Below, piece after piece: positions 47,201-59,000 of a stretch of DNA of 64,000 nucleotides. The translations under genes and the position numbers were made by a program. This DNA comes from Triops longicaudatus (Eukaryota > Arthropoda > Branchiopoda > Notostraca > Triopsidae). The stretch covers positions 35,691-99,690 of the forward strand of contig JAGQDJ010000194.1 of the NCBI GenBank assembly GCA_022885665.1. The letters are read 5' to 3'. The notes under the pieces are model-generated. The model saw only the letters and a program-made list of their open reading frames with translations. It did not search any database and was not told the origin of the DNA. The number at the start of each line of letters is the position of its first letter. Position 1 is the first letter of the stretch.

Positions 47201-50200
47201 GTAAAGTAGATACCCTACGAACCCAATATGTCGTGTTTCTGGGCATTATTATTATAATTATTATTATTATTGTTGTTGTTGTTGTTGAACGTATAAATCG
47301 AATGGGTTAGGCCTCATCGGAGAGATAAGGGACCGATTATCATTATTTACGATTACATAAGGAAAACAGAAGTTAACGGTCATTTTTTATATTATTGATA
47401 TTTCCTTCATGTCCATAATTAATGAAGCGTGTCACGAGCCAAAACTCAAAGTTTCGTGTCGTAGACGGGAGTTTTATTACGGTTCGTGTTACTAAATTTT
47501 TGCTTAGCTGCTTTGTTGAAGGCGTTTACCTTTATATAAAAAGCTTCATTATGCATATTTTCCTAAAAATTAATTGCAATATCAATTGCAGCAAATTTAA
47601 CTTTAAAAAAAAAATCCAATATTTATAAGGCACATTTATTTCAGGTTACCAATTTTTTACGTTTTAAATCAAATTCGAATTAATTTCGATTTCTTTCGCC
47701 TTCGAAATTGAAATAGAAAATATTTTGCATTAAATTTGAATAGAACAACTTCGTTTGAATGCCGTCGTGTTGACTCGGCTTGAAATTCCCGCGCAGCAGG
47801 TGATCCGAGCATCAGCTTTATACATCCTTCACTAGATGGCGAAATTGTCAAAACGTTCCATAATATCCCCGTGCCATAAACATTCCCTTGTTCTGGCCTT
47901 TTCTGAGTTAAGGCTTGTTGGTTTACATGAAAGTAAACGTAAAACGAGGTCGTGGATTCAAATAAGCGTAAAGTCATTAAAAACATTCTCTTTTCTGTTC
48001 ATTTTTGTTTTGTGGCGGGCTATAACAAGCGTAACACGGTTTTAAAGAAAAGCAAACCAGTCAGCTCTTTTCTGCCATCTTTTTGCTTTTTTAGTTTGGA
48101 AACTGCCAGTGTGAAAGAGACTGTCGTGTAGGGATTAGGAAGTAGGTCATTTCTAATTTGTTGGAGGCCCTCCCTCCTTGGCAAGGGGTATTTCATGTGT
48201 GCAGGTGCTGAGTATCACATGAGAAGGTCTGAGGCTCCGCCCCCGTTTGACTTTCTGTCGCTGCTCTCTTGTTCCACACTGTTGCTAAGCTAATTTGCGC
48301 GGTATTCTTACGTACCCGGGTCAGGTTTTCCTAGAAGCTATAAACCACAGTTAAAAGAAAAAATAAAAGAAATAAAAAGGGTTCATCCGGATCACTGGGA
48401 GTTTGTAGTTTCTATTTCCAACGCGTGACGCAATCCTGGAACTGCAGAATGAAAGGCGGCAACTTGTCTGCCGCTGCCAAGCAGCTCCGAAGTATTGTAA
48501 AACGATAGCTCCCAGTCCTAATCTCGCATGTTCTCGTTTTCTTTTTGTTGGGGCCTTGTTGTTTTCGAAACAACGCCTGTTTATCTACCAGAAGTTTCTG
48601 CCCGCTGGCTCAGATGCCGTGACGCAATAACTTACCATCGAGCTGCATTTTGTGCAAAATTTTAACCAAAAGTTGCTAACTGGAAAAGCTAGGTTAGCTA
48701 GATTATTAAGCTAGGTTAGTTAGGTTGACTTACATTAGGTTAGAATTAAGCTTGTTCTGAAAATGACCAATCTAATGGACAGTTGGGATTATTGTTAAAC
48801 ACAGGGTGAATTTAGTTAAGATTACGCATTACAAATATATTTCAGAATTTTGACAAATCAAGCTTACTATTGCGTAGCTAATTGAAGGGTATGTTGCTCA
48901 ATTCGTTTGTAGCGTGCAAGTTTTGCGTGCTTAGTTTTTGCAATCTTTGGCGTTTACCATTACAATTGCAGCCTGTTTTTTTTTTTTTTCAAATACCGAT
49001 TATATTGCTGTCGAAATTTGAAATTTACATCAGAAAGTGCCATAAGTGCCCAGGAAGCAACTTTGCACTATCAATGAACTTTATGAAAACTGTATTTTCT
49101 AAGACATTAGGTTGCCTCAGGGAACTTAGATAAGCACAGTGCGCAATGCAAAGTACAAAGGTAAAAAATTGCCACTATTTGAAACCGCGAATTAACAATG
49201 GAGCATATTCTATTCCTTCGAACATAGACTTCTTCGTCCTATAAAGATCCGACAGATCTTTTTTCAAAATTTGACATCTCGTGGGCCTGTTGCCATTTTT
49301 GCATATTTTTTTTACATAAACATAATATTATACTGTTTTTTATTTATCTTATGTTTCCAATGTTTTATTTATTTTAGTATTAACTGTATACTTCTCACGT
49401 TTGTGACTTCAAAAACCTCGGTAGTAATTATCTGTTTATGAATTCACTAATTTTATTATTTCAATATTTTATACAGCCTTTTCCTTACTAGTCTTTCAGT
49501 TTCCAGTTGTGTAGCTCACACGAAAGTGCGTCAGAAAATAGTTATGCGTAGTTAACGCCACAGCGTGCCGACTTTCTCTGAATGGTCTAATTACGTGGGA
49601 AAAAATCGTGAAACCTTTAAAACCGCTATACAATTTTTCAAGCCTTTTCGTGACAGTCAAATTATAAAACGTATTTACTGAACAATAAGTTACAATTTTT
49701 TCTACTAAAAAAAATCTGTCTGGTACGTTTTTTGTTACAAAATAAAACGGATCGTCAAGAAGCGCTTTGAAAAGTTCCAACTTTTAAGGGAATAAGAAAA
49801 ATATTTTTTAGCAAAATTCTTAACCAAAACAGCAAGGAACGAAAGATTTACTAATGTTCATCATATGCCTAAAAGAGCGGGGAATTCTCGTTACTGAAGA
49901 AGCAAGGGCTAAAATTCATTATTGGCAATAATCAATTTCGCCCAGCCTGCTTTTTCAGTCGCGGTTTAGCCATCGGTAGTGCTAGTCGTGATCAATCTGT
50001 TTCAGATTTCACTGTTGCGAAGTAAGGTAAACCTATCACTTATGGCGTTTTTCCGCAGTTTACTTCCGACCATGGTGACGTCGTCCTTATTTCTAGCGAT
50101 GACGTGACAATATCAGTAATCTATCCTAAACACCCACGAAGTAGTCTTCGTACTTTGAGGAGAATAGGAGTAAGAAGACTAAGAATAAGAAAGAATAAGA

Positions 50201-52115
50201 GTAAGAAGCTAATGAAGACTAGCTTCGTAGGTTAGCTTTCCAGTGACGTCATAATTGAAACGAGTAGGGAACTGGAGGCGAACTTGTTGAACAAAGTCTA
50301 GCAATGGTGGATATTCATTCACTTGACGCCGACATGTCTCCAACCTCTGCGTTTCCGACCGCAGAACAAATGCCAACGCGTGTAGGATTGTCGTCCGTTC
50401 TGTGACGTCACCGATAAAGCCTTTAAAACGTAGAAAACGCCAAGAAACTAAAACACGAAAGTTCAGTAGTTTCTACCGGAAAAGAATGATGTCATGTCAA
50501 TCCCTGTGAATCTTTGCGGTAACAGAAAGCCCCATGCCATTGTGACGTCACAAAGCCTGTAAACTCTACACACCATCTTGTTGTCGTCCGGTACACGGAA
50601 CGGATTTCTGCAGTATTTTTCCGTTCATTGGACTTATTGTGAAATGTTCTTCGTTTTTACCTTTTAGACATATGCAGATTTACGCTTTATTAACATTCTT
50701 GTTTATCGTTTCTAAATTTCAATATGTGTCGAGTACTTTTCATGATTAGGAGCTGATTGCATCACTGTAAGTATGGCTGCAAGTAACAAGTATGCAAAGG
50801 CCAGGAATAATGGCAAGTAAGCATAAAAAGGTGTAAAGATCTGTTTGCAAAAGATAAGTTGCTCGGTGGGCGCCGGGAAAGGCTTTAAGATTCCTACGTG
50901 CGATTTGGCATGGCCCAGGTTGCGAAAAAGTGTTAAAAAGCTTCTGAGACAAGACAAAGGCTAATTTTAGTCCAACACGGCCAAAAGCTTTGTTTAGCTT
51001 CCTTTCAATGTTATTCCAGCTTAGTTGTTATCCTTAGCCGTTCTCAATTCTTCATCCCAATAGTGTGAAAAATAAAACCCCAAATCGTCATTTTAAAAGC
51101 TTGCGAGATCAGAATGATAATTTTTGCCGCGAAATATCCGCATTATTGCGATAGTTACGTAAAGAATTTTTTAGAAAAAAGAAAGAAAAGAAAATGTGAA
51201 ATTGTTGGCCAGCTGGCGAGTGCCACACATGACCTATATGTCGACCACCGTTGTAAAAAAGATCAACAAGCTGTTGCGTAAAAGAGTTTCGAAAAAAGGT
51301 AGTTAGAGTCGACACACGTTAATTACCTCATTTGCATGCCAGTGCGACAGGCGGCAAAGACAAAGGATCGGTATGAATTGAGGTTGTTTCTTGTCCGATG
51401 TTGCTATGGCCAACGATTTGTTTGGCATCGCGTGATAGGGGAAGTGAAACACGATTGTTGGGTGTAGGTCATTGTTGCAATACAAGATGGATGCCTTCAT
51501 TCATCTTGCATTGAAGGGCAGATCGGATGTTGTGTTGAAGAGAGGGCGAAAGAGCTTGCGAGTTCGCTCAAGGTGAACATTGGAGGGTCATCAATGGGTA
51601 TTGATTGTTGCGGAATAGGAAGGTCGCGCGAGTGTTGTTAAGATGGCGGAAATGGTTTCAAGTTGAAAAAATGAGTTGAGACAATTCGGCGAGTTTGAAG
51701 TGAGTTAGTCATTGTCAAGGGTGAGACGTTTTTCGGGAAAGCTTTTTTTTATCTTATCAGTTAAAAAGAAGGGCTTTACGTGCTCCGCGTCGCGTATTTG
51801 CGGGGTTTTTGATAACGTTAAAGCAAAAAGGGTTCAACAAACGGATTTAGAGAAGTACGTGTTGCAATAGTGGACTCTTGGACCGATTCTCGGATCGGTA
51901 TTATTATTCTTTGGGATAAGTAATGAGTCTTGTGCTAAAAAGAGGAAGATGTTATCAGCTTAATCCGTTGTTGCGCAATTGCAGATGTGGTTACGAAAGG
52001 TTTGTTAAGAGTTTTATGTGACTATTTTTGTTCTACAATCGTCTTGGCAAAAACAAATGAGATGCAAATAAAAATTGAATGTAAAAATAATAACATACAA
52101 TAATAATAATGATAC

Positions 52116-52174
<59 letters not shown>

Positions 52175-52957
52175 TATGCAAAAGTAAGAAAACAATAAAA
52201 CTATAGTAAAATGTGCAATTCTAATAAAAAAGTAAAAAATCGTCGTAGAATCTTGCGCAGATTGCTTTTTCGGCACATTGTAAAGTTACTTGAGATCTCT
52301 AGTGTTTTAGGTATAATACTTACGTTTAACAATACTCAGTAATAGTAAAAAATACTTATTTCGCTCTAAATAAACTTCTTTACTGAAATAGGCTCGCGAA
52401 GTCGTCATTCAGCATGAAAAGATGTTTAAGGAAAATTATTTAAAAAATATTTCCAGACTTCTTTGAGTTTTATTTGATGTTTGTTTGATTTTTAGTTTTT
52501 ATTTGTTTCGTTTTGTATTATTTTTCTAACATTTTGATTTTTTAATTATTAAGGAATGTTTCTATTATGACGTAAGTTTCCTAGTTTTGTATTGAACTTT
52601 ATTGTAATGCGCTTAGTAGCTATTAATGTGTTACTAATGAGCTATTAATTGGAATTATTGATATTACGCCGTATATTATCGTACACTCAATACGCGATCT
52701 TTGTTTTTCTGGGAAAGTTGCCTAATATACTTACACTTTCGTAATTTTGAAAGATTCTTACACTTGTTTTTGTTTGTTGAAGCAAGTTCAAATTCTACTG
52801 TTTCCATTCTTATCGGTGGTTCGTTTTGTCATGTGGAAAACTGGGCAACGTTTGTTTAGAATAAAGAATTTGTTTAACTTTGTTACGAGTGATAAAGTTC
52901 GTGTCCGGCAAAAACAACGAATTTCAAGAAAATTAACTGTGTGTTTAACTGTAACGA

Positions 52958-53018
<61 letters not shown>

Positions 53019-56000
53019 CACGCACCTTTAAACGTAATTTTTATCTAAAATATTCACAAAAGTGTTAACAGTACGCAGAAGTTCAGTCCATTTAACAACT
53101 GACATTATGTAGTATCTTATCATTTTGAACGCATTTTAGCGTTAAAGAACTTGTGTTAATAGAATTGTGTATCTATTTAGAATGATTTTATTCATGATGC
53201 AATTGATTTCGTCATCTGAAGTATGAACAGCTCAGGAAAATGGACGCACCGTTTTTACACCATTTTTTGGTGTAAAGTGGTTTATCCTATGATGCAGCTG
53301 TTTCCGGTGTTGTCTCGTAATTATTTCCTTTATTCAAAGCTTGGGAAATTGTATACAAAATAGGAAAGGTCAACCTTGAATATTTTTCTTATTTTTTCTT
53401 ACATTTTTCTTTAAACTGTCTCTTAAAAAATACGAAAAATTATTATTGTTATTTAAATTCAAGGTTCAGCTCTATTAAAACAGTATTAAAATGCACGTCG
53501 ACTCGTCATTAGGTTACTTTAACAATTAAAATTAATATGAGCCATGCCTCGTTCTTAAACCACATGAATCGCTGTTCAGCGGGCGTCTCAATTGATTGTT
53601 GGGTGACTGGGAATTTGAGCGAGACCTTGTTCGCTTTGAAGGGTCATTTTCTCCCCGAACTTCTGAAATTGAAAGTCTTGACTTGCGACGACGAATGGGG
53701 AAACGTGTTTTTCCCAAACTGGCTGCCAGTCCTTGGCCCCGCCCCCTTATCCGTTCCAAGCTAGGAGCCTAGAGCTCCGAGGTTTCTCTGCCAGATCATT
53801 ACCGACACTCTTCAGAGCTGCACGCATAGTTTCAGTTTAGCTCAACGCACAATTTGTGGAAATTTGTGACCATTGTTCGAAGATTGTGGCGATTTTTTGA
53901 CTTTCGGAAAGAATATAATGGTCGTGTGGGCGTGGATTGTGGCTCCGTGGACCTTTTTGCTCCTGTATTTAGTCTTTGTTTACCTCGGCGTGTGAACATT
54001 TGGCATTTCTGACCACTTGGAAGCTTTGTGAGTCAAAAAGTGCGAAACATTGAACGGTTTGGCGCAAGCAAGAACAAAAAAAGGCCACAAAGCCTCTTTG
54101 ACCTGATTTTCCTTTGTCGTGAAGGTGGCAGGGAAACAGAATCAATACCCTAACCTACCAGCTCTGGTTGTGGCTAAGCTCCGCCCTTTTTGCGCAGTTT
54201 TTAGCTGCTGGGTGAACATTGTTTTCGTTTCGACGAGGTTTCAAGAAAATCTTGCTCGAAATATCTTCCTCAGGTATGGAAGAACTGTGTGCAACCGTAC
54301 AAAGGTTTAGCCAAGTAGGCGTGGCCAAGGTGGAGGTTTGAGACAGAAAAGCCCAGAAACAGACTTTGTTTGGCATTGGAGAATGCCTGAAGTTTGTGCC
54401 ATGTATGCTATGGCAGCCACGACTCAATATTTGCACGGAAATTTGTCCCGTTTACGAATTGACTCGTCGTCGTCGACGTCGTCCGCGTCATCCTCTTCCT
54501 CGGGAGACACAGAATCACCGCAAATGCACGGACAAGCTTTCCTCCAGCTGAGCGATTTGCAGGATTTCATCAAGGACTACGTCGCAGGGTAAACGCAATA
54601 ACCATTTAACGGCAATGTTTAGCGGTCACCTAACCTATAAAAACTCTTAAAGAAAGAAAATTAATAAAGAAACGGTTTCGCGCACATCGAAAATGGTACC
54701 TGTAAAATCTTTAAGTCTGATTAAGTAGTTTAAAACCGAAGCTTTTTACTAGGAGTACTAAATGAAAGTTTTCGTAGTCAAATACTTTCAAAAATTTGCT
54801 AAGAAATAATTGGAAAAATATAATTGAAAATTTCATAATTTAAAAAAAAAAAAGATTTAAAACTTAGTCAGCTTTGAAGTAAATGTACTGGAATATTTAG
54901 CTTTAAACGTATGAATAGGAACATAAGGCTAGTGAACACTCGCTTTTTACGAACTAAAAAACTGGATCAATCCGGTATAGCCGGAGATTGCGTTTAATGT
55001 CGGACAAGGTTCAAAATCGCTTGGAGATTGTATGCTCGGAACCAACGACGATCAGTTTGTTGGGTTCTGGGGACCCTGGAGATTAAAAGTGAATGGAAAC
55101 TGCAAAAAGAGCGAAACTATTAGAATCATATTGAATGAGGAAGGCAATGCCTTAGGTTGGGGGCGGAGTCTCATATCGCCGCATGTGTTCCGGGTCAAGG
55201 CCAAAATCAACAACGCGTTTAAAGCTAGCAGTGCTCGATACAGTAACATCTCGTTGTAACGAACCCTTATTAACGCATTGCTGGCCATTACAGAGGATTC
55301 GAGTACAATTTTGTTCAATATTCAGAAAACAGAGCCTGCAACAATGAACGTCAGATCAAACTTGTGGAAAACAGACAAGTAAAGAAGTTACGTTAGGCTA
55401 CCTTAGATAAGCACGTTAAAACAAAACAAAAATCCTGAAACCAAAAGCTTTGCGAAACTCAAGCTTGAAAGCAGTTCAAAGAGCATTCTAAACGCAGAGG
55501 TTTTCTTCATTATTGAGTTTTTAACTAGGAGCTCTTGCCCTTGCCGTGGCAAGCGAGTTACTGAGATGAGCTCCCGTTGCCCATTCAGCGTGGCTGCGGG
55601 AATTCATTGTAGTTGCATTGAACGTTCTCGATGCCAGTACGCGGGCTATGATGAGGCAATAATGAATTTTCTGTTCACTGGAACTGCGATTTCCTATTCG
55701 CTAGCGTGCCGTGGTGGAGTTTAGATGCTCTCTTTACTGTGTTGTTTCGAATAAAATTTTGTGACTTTTTGGGTAGATTAATGTGCATTACACCGTTGTT
55801 TTATGATATATTGACATAGATTAGTGTAACATAACCTAACCAAGCTTAGCAGGCTAGGAAGCGTATAATAGAAAAGGGTGAAAAATGTCATCATATCGCT
55901 TAGTAACAGAAGAGTATCAAGGAAGATACTCGGTTCTGAAAGTGCTAGGAAGATAGGACTAGTTTCAACTAGTTTGTCTCAGCATGATTTACGTAAGTTA

Positions 56001-59000
56001 GTGTACGCAACACTGATTCACACACGGAGTGCCCTTGATGTCAGTTTCATTGTTACAGTAAGCCAACACACTTGACATTAATTGCAAGGGAATTCCGCTT
56101 GTGGTTAAACGAGTAATGGCTACCAAAATGGCGCACATCCTTTTAAAATGCTAAACCTACTTTTAGCAGTTCTACGTGTCGGCATTTGAGTGGTTTCTTT
56201 GTTAATTAAAATTCATTCAGTTGAAGTTTTAATTTCCTCTAAATTTTTGTTCCATTAAATTTAGTTTATTTATGCAAAGTTCAGCATAAGATTGATATAG
56301 TCTCGAGTTATCGCTTTGAGATTGAACTAATGTTCCAGATGTATACTTCAGTTAACTTATTTCGAGATTTAACAGTTTTACAAACTGTTGCATGCGGATT
56401 ATGTTATTAAGCCATAAAACAATGCAAAGCAGTATTGAGCTCGTTAAATCTTCGTAAACATTGATCATCTGCACACTTGGGAAATTACCCTAATGAACAT
56501 GTGGACCCTTTTTCTGGTGTTAAAACTAGTGCTATCTGGTTTCTTCCTGCTCGCTTTGCTGCGACATGGAAGAAGGTTGCTTTTAAAAAAAAAAATAAAA
56601 AAAACGTGTTGGAAAAGCAAAAAGAAGCCAAAGTGAAAAACACGAAGACGGAAACCGGTTCATACTCTTGGAGGCAATTATAAACGAAGGGGAAAACCTG
56701 AAGCCACGCCCCCTTTTCTGTTGAAAGCTTCGAGGAAGTTGTCCTTTTTTCGCCAAAAGGGACGATTTGGGAGAAGAGGTGCAAAATAAACTCTAGGGTT
56801 ACCGCGTTTCTTATTTAACTGCTTTGCGGTACAAAGAAAGTGGACCAAGGACAGCTGTGGTACGATTTAGGGGCGGGGCGTAGCTCAGTCACATTTTCCT
56901 CAACAGTGAAGAAGGTAAAAATAGTTTCATTTGGTAAAAAAGGACATATTGAACTAATTGAAAGCGTGTTGCTGAGTGACCAACAAAGATACTATGATAA
57001 ACGAAAGACTAAAGTTGAAGTTGGGCTGTGTTTCCCACTTTTCCAGCTGAGAATTGTTATCGAAAGCAAAAGAAGGGTCTTGGGGGGTTGACAAGGAAGT
57101 CGTCACCGATAAGAAAAAAAGAAAATAAAGAAAAAACGTTTTAAGTGGATCTTGATGATCCGATTTGATAACAAGATTCGATGTGGGTCGCGCGGAATTA
57201 AAAAATGTGAACTTTGAAATCAAACTGGATCAGTTGTGTAAGTCAACTTAAGTTTGATTGAAGATAATGATGGAAATTCCATTCCCCGCGACGAATTTTT
57301 TCCTGATCTGTCTAGAGAAATAACTTGATTCTATAGTAAAACGTGAAGATATAATCCTTGTCAGTAAAAAAAAAAATAAAAAAAGAGGCTCAATTCTTCT
57401 TTAAGTTCAAGTAGCTTTATAAATGAATGAAAGAACATTTTCATATTCAAGCTTGAATTGAAGTGTATTTCATTGTAAAAAAGTGTTTCAAGGTAATGTT
57501 TTGGACAAAGTAAGTACACAAGGTGTGGAGATTGTTGCTCAGCTGTTTTGGGAAGGTTCAGCTACCTCGTGATGGAGCTGGGCGAGTGTCTTACGTTTGT
57601 TTTGCATGTTGGACATGAGTTATTATGTAAACAAAGTGGAGCTGACCATTTCGGGACATGAGACATGAGACTCCAAAGTGCAAAGATTGACCAAGTGGGT
57701 TGTTTTTCAGCGTTCGTTCTTTGTTGCTTTCTTTTTAAGGGGTCGAGTGCCTAAAAGAACGAAAAGGGCGTAGGTTGTGGGGTACAACCGGCCCGGACCA
57801 GTTTGAGCTGGATTTTTGGGCTTGTCGATATATATTTTTTTATTTTCGAAGGCCTAGGGGAGTTGTGTTGCGCAATGTGTTTTCGGTTCGGGTGCGTTTT
57901 TCGTCCAGATTGTTTTTCGCTTTTGTTGTTTCGGAATATGGGCAATAAAGTATGAGTGTACAAATGTGTGGGCGAAGTGTACAAATGCGTTGGAGAAGAG
58001 CCAGTTTACAGAAAGCCAACCTGGGCTTTGGACTAAGCAGTAATTTCTGGATTGGTACTAGAAAGTTGTCCAGCTGTTATTTGGCTGGTATCTGAGCCTG
58101 TATTGGCTGCAGGTTTGATAGAAAAGTAAGAGTTGAACATGTTTTGCACGAAACGTTGGAACGTTAGGGAAGAAGAAACGTTGAATAAGGGCGAAACAAA
58201 TTTAGTTTAAAGGAAGCTTTTGATTGGGGCCAAAAGGGTTTCATGTTGAGGAAACTTTTGTGTAACTGCTTTGAAATGTTGAGCTAGCATTAGGAGGTTT
58301 AAAGCAAAACTGAAGTGCTAAATACAAGATTGTGTTTTGTTAATTTAGTCACATTTCGAGGTCAAGCTAAAAGCAATTTTGTAGGAAATTTAAGAAGACT
58401 TTTCAAATTATTTACAGTTTAGTAATAATCGTAAAATATTTTTTCTTTCGTTTATTTATTGTATTTTTAAATTTTATTTTTTTCTTATTTTTTATTTATT
58501 TTTTCTATTTATTTTTTTGTGTTTTTTATTTTTATTTTTTATTATTTTTTTATTTATTTATTTTTATTATTTTCTAACATGAGACATTTCGTGCAAACGA
58601 CTTTCTGGCTTCCAGTTCCTGGAAAAATGGATGAGTTATGTTTGCAATTTTGCCAGTTCGTGTCACAAGGTCCGTGTGCCACCACTCAAGCTTTTTTGGG
58701 GGGTCGAAATTCTCGACAAAAACGCGAATGTCTAAATCGGGCTCGGAAACGGCGAGCAAGACGAGCAAACTTGGCGAGTTCTGTCAAGAAAGTTCTTAAC
58801 ACGTGTGAATTGTATTCCACTTCTTGAATTAATTCGGGCTAGATAAACAGCTATAGTTTTTTTTAGATAATATTCTCAAAGCTTGTTAATAGCAACAACA
58901 GAAATCTTTGAAAAATAGCATTGAGAACGATTTAAGTTTTGATAACTTTGTTAACTGTTTAGTGAACTATTTTATCAATAAATTTAACTGTAAATTTAAC

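Noticed and set aside
48690..48760. Several AGGTTAG strings suggesting arthropod TTAGG telomere repeat
   Set aside because: The copies are scattered and not tandem.
58579..58827. Candidate extra TSC22D exon with a branch-like CTAAC and poly-T tract
   Set aside because: Splicing from the TSC22D long exon to the AG at 58613 hits a stop after a few codons, and no donor follows.
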